Source: Stenotrophomonas sp. PS02289 (lineage in GTDB: Bacteria > Pseudomonadota > Gammaproteobacteria > Xanthomonadales > Xanthomonadaceae). Taken from it: DNA of 64,000 bases. Positions 1 to 9,636 of the stretch are shown piece after piece; positions within the stretch are counted from its first letter, which is position 1, and the number at the start of each line of letters is the position of its first letter. The stretch lies in contig NZ_JASCOZ010000003.1 of NCBI RefSeq assembly GCF_029960115.1, positions 1 through 64,000 on the forward strand, in the 5' to 3' direction. Under the pieces are notes generated by a model. It made no database searches. It saw only the letters and a list, made by a program, of their open reading frames with translations, and was not told the DNA's origin. Made by a program: the position numbers and the translations under genes.

Positions 1-822
1 GCCGCAGGCACCGCCACGCCGCCCGCCGCGACCGCCGCTGCGCCCGTCCAGGCAACCCACGCGCGTCGGCCCCGCACACGGCTGCCTGCCGTTCTGGGCC
101 TTGCGGCGTCGGTGGTGTTTGCGGTCGGCATTGCCTGGCAGCTTAAGTTCGACGACCCGTCCAGCGCGACCGCGCCGCCGGCGGTTGAGGTGGCCGAAAC
201 GCCCGCCTCCGCTGCGCCGGTACCGCCGCCCGGCATGCCCGAGCCCGCACCCCGCGAGGAGGCGGCAGCGGCACCGGCCCAGGCGGAGATCGAGACCGCA
301 CCGGCACCTGCCCCGCTCAAGCGCCTGGCACCGCCTGTAGCACCACCGGCCCCCGAACCTGCCCCGGCAGCGGCCGCGACCGATGCCGTCCAGGCCCCGC
401 CGCCGATGCCCGCCAGCCCCGCGCCGGCCCCGGCGGCACCGGCTGCCGCGCCAGTGGCAGAGGAGCGCGCGGCATTGGACGCGATCGTGGTGACCGGGTC
501 GAGCGTCGAGCGATCGCGCGAAAAGGTCGTTCAGCGCAACCAGCGCGCGGCACCGGCGGCGTCGACCTACAGCAACGCAGCCCCCGCACCGGCTGCCGCA
601 TTGGCTTCATCCGCGGACATCGGTACACAACTGGATCCGGCAGCGATGGCCACGGCGGTGGAGGCCGATGCACTGCTTCCACGGCGACAGTGGATCCAGC
701 GCATACGCGAACGCCGTGATGCCGGCGACGTGGATACCGCACGTGCCAGCCTGGAGCGCTATCTGCAGCACTATCCGGAAGTGCGCGTTCCGCGCGACCT
801 GCGCGCACTGCTCGACTCCTGA
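1..822 (+). CDS. Partial membrane-anchored protein, possibly anti-sigma-factor-like (5' end outside window)
   Basis: The frame is open from base 1 to the TGA at 820-822, so the true start lies upstream. A single hydrophobic segment (about nt 88-141, LPAVLGLAASVVFAVGIAW) is followed by a long Ala/Pro-rich, low-complexity linker. The C-terminal helical part contains RRQWIQRIRERRDAGD and a tetratricopeptide-like tail, ending RDLRALLDS. This layout (cytoplasmic N-terminus, one membrane span, Pro/Ala linker, small C-terminal domain) resembles anti-sigma factors and similar envelope proteins of xanthomonads. The N-terminal domain that would decide this is missing, so the function is an inference. 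Confidence 0.6.
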   Translation, partial: AAGTATPPAATAAAPVQATHARRPRTRLPAVLGLAASVVFAVGIAWQLKFDDPSSATAPPAVEVAETPASAAPVPPPGMPEPAPREEAAAAPAQAEIETAPAPAPLKRLAPPVAPPAPEPAPAAAATDAVQAPPPMPASPAPAPAAPAAAPVAEERAALDAIVVTGSSVERSREKVVQRNQRAAPAASTYSNAAPAPAAALASSADIGTQLDPAAMATAVEADALLPRRQWIQRIRERRDAGDVDTARASLERYLQHYPEVRVPRDLRALLDS

Positions 823-851
823 GTACCCGGTCGGGCGGTATCGCCACTAGA

Positions 852-1466
852 ATGGTGGTAATGCCCGATACGCTCGCCCAACCCGTCAGCCACAGTCTGG
901 ACGTCAAGCACAGCCGCTTCATCGCGCATGCCGCGCCGATCGACAGTGCACACGCGGCGCTGGATTTCCTGCAGCAGGTGTCGGTCGCCGATGCCACCCA
1001 CAACTGCTGGGCCTACCGCTACGGCGGCGAGTACCGCTCCAGTGACGACGGCGAGCCCGCCGGCACTGCCGGTCGACCGATCCTGGCCGCCATTGATGGC
1101 CAGGGGTTCGACCGCGTCATGGTGGTGGTGATCCGCTGGTATGGGGGCATCAAGCTGGGTGCGGGCGGGCTGGTACGTGCCTATGGCGGCACCGCCGCCG
1201 AGTGCCTGCGGACTGCCCCGCGCCTGCCACTGGTGGCCTTGGCGGAGCTGGACGTGCACGCGGCGTTCGAGGATCTGGGTGCGCTGCATGCCGCTGCGGC
1301 CGCGCATGCGGCCGAAAAAAGCGGCGAACACTTCACCGCCGACGGCGTCGACCTGCAACTGCGGCTGCCCGTCGATCAGGTGGAGCCGTTGAAAACGCGC
1401 CTGCGCGACGCCACACGTGATCGTATCCGCATCCATCTGCGCTCCGCTTCAGGGCCCCCCGCATGA
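852..1466 (+). CDS. yigZ: YigZ/IMPACT family protein
   Basis: The 204-residue product shows the UPF0029/IMPACT signature. HSRFIAHAAPI near the N-terminus is followed by NCWAYRYG, the SSDDGEPAGTAGRPIL block and RWYGGIKLGAGGLVRAYG. The C-terminal part matches the DUF1949-type domain in size. The family is conserved and may affect translation or ribosome interaction; the bacterial role is not settled. Two in-frame ATGs (852 and 861) are possible. The stop overlaps the start of the downstream ABC exporter by 4 bases (ATGA), which suggests co-translation. Confidence 0.9.
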   Translation: MVVMPDTLAQPVSHSLDVKHSRFIAHAAPIDSAHAALDFLQQVSVADATHNCWAYRYGGEYRSSDDGEPAGTAGRPILAAIDGQGFDRVMVVVIRWYGGIKLGAGGLVRAYGGTAAECLRTAPRLPLVALAELDVHAAFEDLGALHAAAAAHAAEKSGEHFTADGVDLQLRLPVDQVEPLKTRLRDATRDRIRIHLRSASGPPA

Positions 1467-3229
1467 CCGACACCGCTGCCTCGCCTGCTCCGCCCCTGCG
1501 CCGTCTCGGCAGCCTGGGGACGCTGTGGCCGTTCGTGCGTCGACATATCGGCCTGTTTTCAGCCTGGCTGGTGGCGCTGGCGGTGTCCTCGGCCGCCACG
1601 CTGAGCCTGCCACCGGCGGTGAAGCAGATGATCGACCACGGCTTCAGCAGCAACGGCGACATCAACCGCGCCTTTGCCCTGCTGTTCCTGGTGGCCGTGG
1701 TCATGGCCCTGGCCACGGCAGCGCGCTTTTTCTTCGTATCGCTGCTGGGCGAAAAGGTCGTCGCGGATCTGCGCAGCCAGTTGTATGCCCATCTCATCAG
1801 CCTGGGTGCCGGGTTCCATGATCGCAGCCGCAGCGGCGAGCTGGTCTCACGGCTGACCGCCGACAGCGAGCTGCTGCGCAGCGTGATCGGCTCGACCATG
1901 TCGGTCGCCCTGCGCAGCAGTGTCACCGTGGTCGGCAGCCTGGTGATGCTGTTCGTGACCAGCCCACGTCTGGCCGCGTGGTCGCTGGTCGGTATTCCGC
2001 TGGCGATCCTGCCGATCATTCTGGGCGCGCGTCGGGTCCGCAACATCGCGCGTGCCAGTCAGGACCGCATCGCCGATGCCAACAGCCTGGCCGCCGAGAC
2101 GCTGGGCGCGGTACGCACGGTACAGGCACACGCGCGAGAACCCTATGAACGGAGTCGCTTCAACGCGGCCCTGGTCGAGTCGATCAAGGCGGCACGGCTG
2201 CGCATCGGCGCACAGGCCCTGGTAACCGCAACCGCCATCGTCATGGTGTTCGGTGCGATCGTCGGTGTGCTCTGGCTGGGCGCGCATGACGTGATCGATG
2301 GCCGCATGAGCGCCGGCACCCTGGGCCAGTTCGTGCTGTACGCCCTCATCGGCGGCGGCTCGGTCGGTGCGTTGGCGGAAGTCTGGAATGAACTGCAGCG
2401 CGCGTCCGGTGGCATGGGCCGGATTGCCGAACTGCTGCACGAAGACGTCGAGATCACCCCGCCTGCGCACCCGCAGGCGCTGCCCGCACCGCTGCGCGGC
2501 GAGATCCGCTTCAACGACGTGGTGTTCCACTACCCGCAGCGTCCCGACACCGCCGCGCTGGATCACTTCGACCTGCACGTGCGTCCGGGCGAAACGGTGG
2601 CGCTGGTGGGTCCCTCCGGTGCCGGCAAGAGCACCGTGCTGTCGATGCTGCTGCGCTTCCACGACCCGGCTGCCGGTGCGGTCGAAGTCGATGGCGTGGA
2701 CGTACGTCAGTTCGACCCGGCACAGCTGCGCGCGAAGATGGCGCTGGTGCCGCAGCAACCCACCCTGTTCGCGGCCACCGCGCTGGACAACATCCGTTAC
2801 GGGCGGCTGGAAGCCAGCGACGACGAGGTGCAGCGCGCTGCCGAAGCCGCCGAGGCCGACGACTTCCTGCAGGCCCTGCCCGACGGCTACCTGAGCGAAC
2901 TGGGCGAGCGCGGCGCGCGCCTGTCCGGCGGCCAGCAGCAGCGCATCGCCATTGCCCGCGCGCTGCTCAAGGACGCCCCCATCCTGCTGCTGGACGAAGC
3001 GACCAGCGCCTTGGACGCGCAGAGCGAGCGTGCCGTGCAGCAGGCACTGGAGCGGCTGATGGCCGGCCGCACCACGCTGGTGATCGCGCACCGGCTGGCC
3101 ACGGTGCTGAAGGCTGACCGGATCGTGGTGATGGACCATGGCCGCATCGTCGCCCAGGGCACGCATGCGCAGCTGCTCGCCGAAGGCGGTCTGTACGCTG
3201 AACTGGCCAAGCTGCAATTCATCGATTGA
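1463..3229 (+). CDS. ABC exporter, fused transmembrane and ATPase domains (MsbA/multidrug type)
   Basis: The 588-residue protein is a half-transporter that should work as a homodimer in the inner membrane. The N-terminal half (about residues 20-310) has six hydrophobic segments. The C-terminal ATPase carries Walker A GPSGAGKST, signature LSGGQQQR, Walker B ILLLDEATSALD and the switch histidine in VIAHRLAT. The start overlaps the yigZ stop. The substrate cannot be told from sequence; lipid or drug export is typical for this fold. No truncation is visible. Confidence 0.92.
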   Translation: MTDTAASPAPPLRRLGSLGTLWPFVRRHIGLFSAWLVALAVSSAATLSLPPAVKQMIDHGFSSNGDINRAFALLFLVAVVMALATAARFFFVSLLGEKVVADLRSQLYAHLISLGAGFHDRSRSGELVSRLTADSELLRSVIGSTMSVALRSSVTVVGSLVMLFVTSPRLAAWSLVGIPLAILPIILGARRVRNIARASQDRIADANSLAAETLGAVRTVQAHAREPYERSRFNAALVESIKAARLRIGAQALVTATAIVMVFGAIVGVLWLGAHDVIDGRMSAGTLGQFVLYALIGGGSVGALAEVWNELQRASGGMGRIAELLHEDVEITPPAHPQALPAPLRGEIRFNDVVFHYPQRPDTAALDHFDLHVRPGETVALVGPSGAGKSTVLSMLLRFHDPAAGAVEVDGVDVRQFDPAQLRAKMALVPQQPTLFAATALDNIRYGRLEASDDEVQRAAEAAEADDFLQALPDGYLSELGERGARLSGGQQQRIAIARALLKDAPILLLDEATSALDAQSERAVQQALERLMAGRTTLVIAHRLATVLKADRIVVMDHGRIVAQGTHAQLLAEGGLYAELAKLQFID

Positions 3230-3296
3230 TGACGTCGCGGTAACGGCAGCGGTCGCATGGTGGCGCTACCCATCCGACCGTCGCAGGAGGTGCTGC

Positions 3297-3476
3297 ATGT
3301 CATTCCGCCAGTTCCCCGCCACTGATGCCAATGGCGAGACCCGCATCATTCTGGAGTTTGTCTCTGACCAGGGCGACGGCGCTGAGAAGCGCTATGAACT
3401 CGATTCCGGCGAGCCGCTCGAGCGGGATGGCCGCCAGTACCACACGCGCGATGGTGCACTGACCTTGAACACGTAG
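3297..3476 (+). CDS. Small conserved hypothetical protein, 59 aa
   Basis: The ATG at 3297 is preceded by a good ribosome binding site (AGGAGG, 3285-3290). The product starts MSFRQFPATDANGETRII and is acidic and hydrophilic, with no membrane segment or cysteine. A pattern of short beta-strand-like stretches (TRIILEFVS, KRYELDSGE, GALTLNT) suggests a small beta-fold. It lies 67 bp after the ABC exporter and is probably in its transcript. The function is unknown. The TAG stop is part of a GTAG-headed palindrome. Confidence 0.7.
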   Translation: MSFRQFPATDANGETRIILEFVSDQGDGAEKRYELDSGEPLERDGRQYHTRDGALTLNT

Positions 3477-3498
3477 CGCCACGCCCTGCGTGGCTGCG
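3473..3498 (+). repeat. GTAG-headed palindromic repeat (SMAG/REP-like)
   Basis: GTAG (3473-3476) is followed by a palindrome, GCCACGC (3478-3484) pairing with GCGTGGC (3488-3494). This is the form of the SMAG repeats described in S. maltophilia. It overlaps the stop codon of the upstream gene and could stabilise or end that mRNA. Confidence 0.5.
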
Positions 3499-3567
3499 CG
3501 ATGTTAGATTGTGGTCAATTAATCGCCAGGTCTCTTGACAGCGTTGCCTGCCGGGAGCCGCACGCAC

Positions 3568-3619
3568 TTATCCACACCTTTGTGCGCAGTTCATCCACAC
3601 CCCCTGTGGATGAACTGCG
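3568..3619. promoter_or_regulatory. DnaA-box cluster with 15-bp perfect inverted repeat
   Basis: A perfect DnaA box TTATCCACA sits at 3568-3576. Next, two one-mismatch boxes (TCATCCACA at 3591-3599 and its inverse at 3605-3613) form the core of a perfect 15-bp inverted repeat (3585-3599 with 3605-3619) around a CCCCC loop. The cluster lies in the 151-bp gap between convergent genes, so it is unlikely to be a promoter. DnaA titration or reactivation (datA/DARS-like) is an inference. Confidence 0.55.
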
Positions 3620-3627
3620 TCGCGGGG

Positions 3628-4740
3628 TCAGCGTGACAGCACGCGCCCGATACCGCTGCTGTCGATTTCCTGTGCCGCCAGCAGCAGCGCCTGGGCGTCG
3701 CTGCCGGCGACGAACCCGACCCTGAAGTGCACTTCGCCAGCGGGCGTGCGCGAGGAATGGATCGAGGCCAGACTCACGCCGTGACGCTCGAACACGTGCA
3801 ACAGCTCACGCAGTGATCCCGGTCGATCTTCCGGCAGGTGCACGCTGATCGCGTTGCGCTCGGTCAGGTCGGCCAGCAGATACCCGACCCTTTCGAAGGT
3901 GTAGTTGCCTTCGGCCAGTTGCTGGTCGCCCTGGTGCTCGCGGTTCACCCGCAACAGCTGGTGGCGGAAGTCGGCCCGCGCGGCGTCATCGCCCTGCAGC
4001 ACCTGCTGGTGCAGCTGCTGCAGCTGACCCAGCAGACGTTCCAACATCGGAGCCACGTGCGGGTTGCCGAACTGGATGTCCTCGTAGATCACCGGATTCA
4101 TCGACAGGATGCGCGCGATGATCGCGGTGTCCAGTTCGAACGAGGCCGAGCGATACGGCATCAGTGTCGGCAGCGCGCCCAGCAGCGGCGCGTACTCCCG
4201 CAGGACACCGGCCTGGGCCAGATGGGTGGCATGCACCATCGCCTGCACCAGTGCCATCACCTGGTCGTGGTGCTCAGGCGTAGCCTGTACACATTCGGCC
4301 TGCAGCGCCGCGCACAGCGCATCCACCCAGGGTTGCCATGTACCCACGCGTGCCTGGCAGACCACCATCACCCTGCCTTTCAGCGTGGGGGCCTTGGGCG
4401 GCGCGGTCATTGGATGCAGGCCCACGACGTCCGCCTGTGAGGCTAGCATCGCCGCCACCGGGGCGCTCTTGACCGAGGTCACATCCAGCCACAGTCGCCC
4501 CGCTTCGCGGCCTGCCGAGCGTTCCACGTACTCGGCCACCAGCGCCGGCGTGTGCCGGATCGGTGCGGAGAAAATCAGGACCTGCGCGCGCTCCAGCAGG
4601 TCATCGGGTGAACTCGACGCAGGATCGGCCGGATCGTGGCCGATCACCTCCAGTCCCATCTGCTGTTCGAAGAACCGCTGCAGCCAGCGTCCGTAGGCAC
4701 CGGCACTGCCGACGATGCCGATCAGCGGACGCAGGCTCAT
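3628..4740 (-). CDS. tyrA: Prephenate dehydrogenase with C-terminal ACT domain
   Basis: The 370-residue enzyme oxidatively decarboxylates prephenate to 4-hydroxyphenylpyruvate in tyrosine synthesis. The N-terminal Rossmann motif is GIVGSAGAYGRWLQRFF, and HPMTAPP and a helical dimerisation region follow. A C-terminal ACT domain (ISVHLPEDRPGSLRELL) would give feedback control by amino acid. It lacks a chorismate mutase domain. The start codon overlaps the pdxY stop (ATGA, 4737-4740), so the two genes are coupled. Confidence 0.92.
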   Translation of the reverse strand: MSLRPLIGIVGSAGAYGRWLQRFFEQQMGLEVIGHDPADPASSSPDDLLERAQVLIFSAPIRHTPALVAEYVERSAGREAGRLWLDVTSVKSAPVAAMLASQADVVGLHPMTAPPKAPTLKGRVMVVCQARVGTWQPWVDALCAALQAECVQATPEHHDQVMALVQAMVHATHLAQAGVLREYAPLLGALPTLMPYRSASFELDTAIIARILSMNPVIYEDIQFGNPHVAPMLERLLGQLQQLHQQVLQGDDAARADFRHQLLRVNREHQGDQQLAEGNYTFERVGYLLADLTERNAISVHLPEDRPGSLRELLHVFERHGVSLASIHSSRTPAGEVHFRVGFVAGSDAQALLLAAQEIDSSGIGRVLSR

Positions 4741-5645
4741 GCCAGACGCTCTGCGACAAAGCGATCCGGGAAGGCCAATGCGGCCGGCGCGGCGGCCAGC
4801 ACGTCGAACTCTTCGTGATGATTGGCCAGGGTGGTTTCCAGCGCCACGTGCACGCCGGCAATCGCGCGCGAAATGGCCTGTTCAAACGCCTCGCCGCGCA
4901 GCAGGAACGCAACCAGCAGCGACATCAGCACGTCACCGGTACCGGCCACGTCCACCGGCAGATGCGGCGAGGACCAGCGCCAGATGGCCTCACGGCTGAC
5001 CGCCAGGGTGACCAGCTGTCCGGGTTCACCGCCCACGCTATGCGCCAGCACCCACTGCGGCCCTCGTGCCAGCAGGGCCTGGGCGGCGACGATGGCGTCG
5101 CCCTCCTCCAGGCTCGGCAGCCCGGTCAGGCGATTGAGTTCAAAGGCATTGGGGGTGACCAGCCACGCGTGCGGCAGCAGGCGTTCGGCGAAGATGGTTT
5201 CCAGCCCCGGCTCCACATAGGGGCCGGTGTGGGTGTCGCCGATCACCGGGTCGAGGCAATAGCGCAGTTGCGGCGAAGCGGGCAGTACCGCATCGAGCCA
5301 GTCGGCAAACGCCGCGCCGTTGCCGACGCTGCCGAAGTAGCCCGAGACCAGCATGCGCGCGCGTTGCGGCAATCCACGCTCACCGGCCCCGAGCAGCAGG
5401 TCGGCAAACCAGTCCGACGGCAGCACGCGGCCGCGTGTGGTGGGATAGAACGGCGCATTGCTGAGCAGCGTCGTCGGAATCTCCGCGACGCGCACACCCA
5501 GCGCGCGCAGCGGCGGCACCGCCGCGCTGTTGCCCGCATGGCCGTACACCAGCTGCGACTGGACCGAAATGACGTCGACCGGCGACGGACCGTCCGGGCG
5601 CTGACGGCGACCGTGGACGAGGTGGCTTTCGAGGGGTTCGTTCAT
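4737..5645 (-). CDS. pdxY: Pyridoxal kinase
   Basis: The 302-residue ribokinase-fold enzyme phosphorylates pyridoxal in the PLP salvage pathway. Family signatures are SVQSQLVYGHAGNSAAVPPL near the N-terminus, LDPVIGDTHTGPYVEPG in the middle, TPNAFELNRLTG, and the anion-hole/base motif VAGTGDVLMSLL. I chose the ATG at 5645 (MNEPLESH) because an upstream in-frame start at 5672 would lie inside the dnaJ terminator. Translation is coupled to tyrA. PLP is used by tyrosine aminotransferase, a plausible reason for the pairing. Confidence 0.9.
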   Translation of the reverse strand: MNEPLESHLVHGRRQRPDGPSPVDVISVQSQLVYGHAGNSAAVPPLRALGVRVAEIPTTLLSNAPFYPTTRGRVLPSDWFADLLLGAGERGLPQRARMLVSGYFGSVGNGAAFADWLDAVLPASPQLRYCLDPVIGDTHTGPYVEPGLETIFAERLLPHAWLVTPNAFELNRLTGLPSLEEGDAIVAAQALLARGPQWVLAHSVGGEPGQLVTLAVSREAIWRWSSPHLPVDVAGTGDVLMSLLVAFLLRGEAFEQAISRAIAGVHVALETTLANHHEEFDVLAAAPAALAFPDRFVAERLA

Positions 5646-5656
5646 GCGTCCATTAT

Positions 5657-5687
5657 AAAAAAACGCCGGCATGGCCGGCGTTTTTCG
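5657..5687 (-). terminator. Rho-independent terminator after dnaJ
   Basis: A perfect stem CGCCGGC/GCCGGCG (5664-5670 with 5674-5680) is flanked by A and T tracts (5657-5663 and 5681-5685). Read on the minus strand it ends the dnaJ transcript just before pdxY. Confidence 0.85.
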
Positions 5688-5709
5688 TTTCTGATGGAAC
5701 CAATCGCGC

Positions 5710-6834
5710 TTACGAGGTCATGCGATCCCAGAAGCCCTTGACGCCGTCCATGAAGGTCGCCGACTTCGGCGAGTGCTTGCGGGCTTCCTCGCCAACGAAG
5801 GTGGTCTCAAACTGCTCCAGCAGCTTGCGCTGCTCGGCGGTGAGGTTGACCGGGGTTTCCACCACCACGCGGCAGTACAGGTCACCTTCGCTGCGGCTGC
5901 GCACCGAACGCACACCCTTGCCGCGCAGACGGAACAGCTTGCCGGTCTGGGTTTCGGCCGGAATGCGGATCTCCGCGTAACCGCCGAGCGTGGCCACGCG
6001 CACGGTGTCGCCCAGTGCGGCCTGCGAGATGCGGATCGGCACTTCGCAGTGCAGGTCGTCGCCATCGCGCTGGAAGATGGCGTGCTCGCGCACGCGCACT
6101 TCCACGTACAGGTCGCCCGGTGGCGTACCGGCCGGGCCGGCTTCGCCCTCGCCCGCCAGGCGGATGCGGTCACCGGTGTCGACGCCCGCAGGCACCTTGA
6201 CCGACAACACCTTGTCTTCCTCGACACGGCCATTGCCGTGGCAGGTCTTGCAGGGATTCTGGATGATCTGGCCGCGGCCGTTGCAGTTGTGGCAGGCCTG
6301 CTGCATGGCGAAGATGCCACGCTGGATGCGCACCTGGCCGTGGCCCTTGCACACCGAGCAGGTTTCCACCTTGCCGTCTTCCGAGCCGCTGCCGTTGCAG
6401 TCATCGCACTCGGCCAGGGTCGGAATCTCGATGCGGCGCTCGATGCCACGCACCGCTTCTTCCAGGTCCAGCTCCATCACGTAACCGATGTCGGCACCGC
6501 GACGGGCCTGACGCTGACCACCACCGGCACCGCCGAAGATGTTGCCGAAGATGTCGCCGAAGATATCGCCCATGTCCGGACCGCCCGGACCACCGCCGCC
6601 CATGCCGTGCTCGAACGCAGCATGGCCGTGGGCGTCGTACATGCGGCGCTTGTTGGCATCGGACAGGGTTTCGTAGGCTTCCTTGCACTCCTTGAAGGCG
6701 GCTTCGGCCGCCGCATCGCCCGGATTGCGGTCAGGGTGGTGCTTCATCGCGCAACGGCGATAGGCCTTCTTGAGTTCTTCTTCGGTGGCGGTGCGGGTCA
6801 CGCCCAGCACTTCGTAATAGTCGCGCTTGCTCAT
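5710..6834 (-). CDS. dnaJ: Chaperone protein DnaJ
   Basis: The 374-residue Hsp40 stimulates DnaK ATPase activity. The J domain starts [11 protein letters not shown] and has the HPD motif ([10 protein letters not shown]). A Gly/Phe-rich linker follows. Four zinc-binding CxxCxGxG repeats are visible ([32 protein letters not shown]), and the C-terminal substrate-binding domain follows. The start at 6834 gives the family N-terminus; an upstream in-frame extension lacks similarity. It is the last gene of hrcA-grpE-dnaK-dnaJ. Confidence 0.97.
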   Translation of the reverse strand: MSKRDYYEVLGVTRTATEEELKKAYRRCAMKHHPDRNPGDAAAEAAFKECKEAYETLSDANKRRMYDAHGHAAFEHGMGGGGPGGPDMGDIFGDIFGNIFGGAGGGQRQARRGADIGYVMELDLEEAVRGIERRIEIPTLAECDDCNGSGSEDGKVETCSVCKGHGQVRIQRGIFAMQQACHNCNGRGQIIQNPCKTCHGNGRVEEDKVLSVKVPAGVDTGDRIRLAGEGEAGPAGTPPGDLYVEVRVREHAIFQRDGDDLHCEVPIRISQAALGDTVRVATLGGYAEIRIPAETQTGKLFRLRGKGVRSVRSRSEGDLYCRVVVETPVNLTAEQRKLLEQFETTFVGEEARKHSPKSATFMDGVKGFWDRMTS

Positions 6835-6910
6835 AACTTCAATCGTTGTCCGGCAGTCGGGTTTCGCCCCCGACACACCGGGCTGCGGCGGTCAGGATCA
6901 GAGATGTGAC

Positions 6911-6938
6911 AACGGGACGCTGCCTGCGCAGCGTCCCG
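6911..6938. other. Strong hairpin between dnaK and dnaJ
   Basis: A perfect 12-bp stem (ACGGGACGCTGC, 6911-6922, with 6927-6938) has a 4-nt loop. No T-run follows on the minus strand, so it is more likely an attenuator or mRNA-processing/stabilising element than a full terminator. It would let dnaK be expressed above dnaJ. Confidence 0.6.
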
Positions 6939-6951
6939 TGTCGCGTCTGGA

Positions 6952-8886
6952 TCAGGACTTCTTGTCGCCCTTGACTTCGGTGAACTCGGCGTCGACCACG
7001 TCGTCGTGGGCCGCCGAACCACCGTTGCCGGCCGACTCGCTGCCCGGGGCGGCACCGCCCTGGTCAGCCGCCGACGCCGCTGCGAACAGCGACTGGCCGG
7101 CTTCTTCCAGCGCCTTCGACTTGGCTTCGATCTGCGCCTTGTCGTCGCCCTTCATTGCGGTTTCCAGGTCGGCCAGGGCCGATTCCACCTTGCCGATCAC
7201 ATCGCCGCCGACCTTGCTGCCGTGTTCGGTGATGGCGGTACGGGTACCGTGGATCAGCGCGTCAGCCTGGTTGCGGGCCTGGACCAGCTCATGGAACTTC
7301 TTGTCTTCTTCGCGGTTGGCTTCCGCATCGGCCACCATGCGCGCGATTTCGTCCTCGGACAGACCCGAACCGGCCTTGATCTCGACCTTCTGTTCCTTGT
7401 TGGTCTTCTTGTCCTTGGCCGACACATGCAGGATGCCGTTGGCGTCGATGTCGAAGGACACTTCCACCTGCGGCAGGCCGCGCGGCGCCGGCTCGATGCC
7501 GGACAGGTCGAACTTGGCCAGCGACTTGTTGAAGCGGGCCTGTTCGCGCTCACCCTGCAGCACGTGCACGGTCACTGCCGACTGGTTGTCCTCGGCGGTG
7601 GAGAACACCTGCGAGGCCTTGGTCGGAATGGTGGTGTTCTTTTCGATGATCTTGGTGAACACGCCGCCCATGGTTTCGATACCCAGCGACAGCGGGGTCA
7701 CGTCCAGCAGCAGCACGTCCTTGACGTCGCCGCCCAGCACGCCGCCCTGGATGGCCGCACCCAGTGCGACGGCTTCGTCCGGGTTGACGTCCTTGCGCGG
7801 TTCCTTGCCGAAGAACTCGGTCACCGCCTGCTGCACCTTCGGCATGCGGGTCTGGCCGCCGACCAGGATCACTTCGCTGATGTCGCTCGAGCGCAGGCCG
7901 GCATCGTTCAGCGCGATGCGGCACGGTTCGATCGACTTCTTGATCAGGTCTTCCACCAGCGCTTCCAGCTTGGCGCGGGTCAGCTTGATGTTCAGGTGCT
8001 TCGGACCCGACGCGTCAGCGGTGACGTACGGCAGGTTCACTTCGGTCTGCTGGCTGGTGGACAGCTCGATCTTGGCGCGTTCGGCGGCGTCCTTCAGGCG
8101 CTGCAGGGCCAGCGGATCCTTGCGCAGGTCGATGCCCTGGTCCTTGTTGAACTCGTCAACCAGGTATTCGATGACGCGGTTGTCGAAGTCTTCGCCGCCC
8201 AGGAAGGTGTCGCCGTTGGTGGCCAGCACTTCGAACTGCTTTTCACCGTCGACGTTGGCGATCTCGATGATCGAGACGTCGAAGGTGCCGCCGCCCAGAT
8301 CGTAAACGACGATCTTGCGGTCCTTGCCGTCGCCCTTGTCCAGGCCATAGGCCAGGGCCGCGGCGGTCGGCTCGTTGATGATGCGCTTCACTTCCAGACC
8401 GGCAATGCGACCGGCGTCCTTGGTGGCCTGGCGCTGGCTGTCGTTGAAGTAAGCCGGCACGGTGATCACGGCCTCGGTGACGGTCTCACCCAGGAAGGCT
8501 TCGGCGGTCTTCTTCATCTTCTCCAGCACGCGGGCGGAGATTTCCTGCGGAGCCATCTTCTTGGCATCGCTGGTGGCGACCCAGGCGTCGCCGTTGTCGT
8601 GGGCCAGGATCGAGTACGGCACGTGCGCGATGTCCTTCTGGACTTCAGCGTCGGTGAACTTGCGGCCGATCAGGCGCTTGACGGCGTAGAAGGTGTTCTT
8701 CGGGTTGGTGACCGCCTGGCGCTTGGCCGAGGCACCCACCAGCACTTCGCCGTCCTTGGTGTAGGCGACGATGGAAGGCGTGGTGCGGTCGCCCTCTGCA
8801 TTTTCGATGACGCGGGCCTTGCCGCCGTCCATGATCGCCACACACGAGTTGGTGGTGCCGAGGTCGATACCAATGATCTTGCCCAT
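6952..8886 (-). CDS. dnaK: Chaperone protein DnaK (Hsp70)
   Basis: The 644-residue Hsp70 has the N-terminal ATPase motif [16 protein letters not shown], the second phosphate motif [12 protein letters not shown], the [11 protein letters not shown] motif and the substrate-binding domain start [14 protein letters not shown]. The C-terminus ([17 protein letters not shown]) is the usual acidic tail. Length is as expected for the family. The ATG at 8886 has an AGGAG site upstream on the minus strand and a possible heat-shock promoter about 60 bp before it. Confidence 0.98.
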   Translation of the reverse strand: MGKIIGIDLGTTNSCVAIMDGGKARVIENAEGDRTTPSIVAYTKDGEVLVGASAKRQAVTNPKNTFYAVKRLIGRKFTDAEVQKDIAHVPYSILAHDNGDAWVATSDAKKMAPQEISARVLEKMKKTAEAFLGETVTEAVITVPAYFNDSQRQATKDAGRIAGLEVKRIINEPTAAALAYGLDKGDGKDRKIVVYDLGGGTFDVSIIEIANVDGEKQFEVLATNGDTFLGGEDFDNRVIEYLVDEFNKDQGIDLRKDPLALQRLKDAAERAKIELSTSQQTEVNLPYVTADASGPKHLNIKLTRAKLEALVEDLIKKSIEPCRIALNDAGLRSSDISEVILVGGQTRMPKVQQAVTEFFGKEPRKDVNPDEAVALGAAIQGGVLGGDVKDVLLLDVTPLSLGIETMGGVFTKIIEKNTTIPTKASQVFSTAEDNQSAVTVHVLQGEREQARFNKSLAKFDLSGIEPAPRGLPQVEVSFDIDANGILHVSAKDKKTNKEQKVEIKAGSGLSEDEIARMVADAEANREEDKKFHELVQARNQADALIHGTRTAITEHGSKVGGDVIGKVESALADLETAMKGDDKAQIEAKSKALEEAGQSLFAAASAADQGGAAPGSESAGNGGSAAHDDVVDAEFTEVKGDKKS

Positions 8887-8943
8887 GGGGAGACTCCTGA
8901 AAGTTCTTATGTTCTGTCCGGCGGCTGCCGGGTTATGAATGGG

Positions 8944-8972
8944 ATGTGGGGGATGGGTCTGTCACATTCAAC
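8944..8972 (-). promoter_or_regulatory. Possible sigma-32 promoter of dnaK
   Basis: On the minus strand GTTGAA (8967-8972) is followed after 15 bases by CCCCACAT (8944-8951). This is close to the sigma-32 consensus CTTGAA / CCCCATnT. It would give dnaK its own heat-shock start in addition to read-through from hrcA-grpE. I saw no CIRCE element here. Confidence 0.4.
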
Positions 8973-9007
8973 CCATTCCCCGAACGCTGTGTTCAACCAG
9001 GGTTGCC

Positions 9008-9033
9008 GTAGAGCCGGGCTTGCCCGGCTGCAC
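9008..9033 (+). repeat. SMAG/REP-like GTAG palindrome
   Basis: GTAG followed by AGCCGGGC-TT-GCCCGGCT forms a short hairpin with GTAG at one foot. It sits in the grpE-dnaK gap. The same unit occurs at 16467. Confidence 0.65.
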
Positions 9034-9039
9034 GGTTGA

Positions 9040-9555
9040 TCAATCCCTTGCAACCACCACCAGCGCAGGGCGCAGCAGGCGGTCGTTGAGCAGGTAGCCC
9101 TTCTGGAACACCTGGACCACGCTGCCCGGAGCCGCGCCGGGGGCGTCGACCTGGCTGATGGCCTGGTGGTGTTCCGGGTTGAACGGCTGGCCGGTCGGGT
9201 CCAGCAGGGTCAGGCCGTTATCGGCGGCGACCTTAAGCAGCTGCTTGTAGGTCAGCTCCAGGCCTTCGCGCAGCGGGCTGGCATCGGTGCCGGCGGCATT
9301 CAGCCCGGCGTCCAGGCTGTCGAACACCGGCAGCAGTTCGCCCAGCAGCTTTTCATTGGCGAAGCGGCGCGCCTGTTCCACATCGCGGGCCACGCGCTTG
9401 CGCTGGTTGTCCAGGTCGGCGCGCTCGCGCAGCGACTCCGAACGCAGCAGGGCGACCTCGTTCTGCAGGGCCTCCAGCTGCTGCTGCAGCGAGGTGCCTT
9501 CAGTGGCGGCGTCGGCCGGGGACGGGGTGGCGGTATCGGGCTGATCTTGATTCAT
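9040..9555 (-). CDS. grpE: Nucleotide exchange factor GrpE
   Basis: The 171-residue co-chaperone releases ADP from DnaK. It has an N-terminal acidic region, a long coiled coil (about residues 25-80, [18 protein letters not shown]) and the C-terminal beta-domain with NPEHHQAIS and [16 protein letters not shown]. The ATG at 9555 (MNQDQPD) fits the family; a longer in-frame start at 9591 has no supporting similarity. It lies between hrcA and dnaK in the heat-shock operon. Confidence 0.95.
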   Translation of the reverse strand: MNQDQPDTATPSPADAATEGTSLQQQLEALQNEVALLRSESLRERADLDNQRKRVARDVEQARRFANEKLLGELLPVFDSLDAGLNAAGTDASPLREGLELTYKQLLKVAADNGLTLLDPTGQPFNPEHHQAISQVDAPGAAPGSVVQVFQKGYLLNDRLLRPALVVVARD

Positions 9556-9636
9556 GTTGGGGTCCTTGGCGGTCACTCCCCGCCTCCACACCCCCTATGT
9601 GGGCGCGGCGGACCGATTCAAGAGCCAGAGACGCTT

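Noticed and set aside
6827-9039. Two very long plus-strand open frames opposite dnaK/dnaJ
   Set aside because: They are antisense shadows caused by high GC and strong codon bias; the minus-strand products are full-length DnaK and DnaJ.
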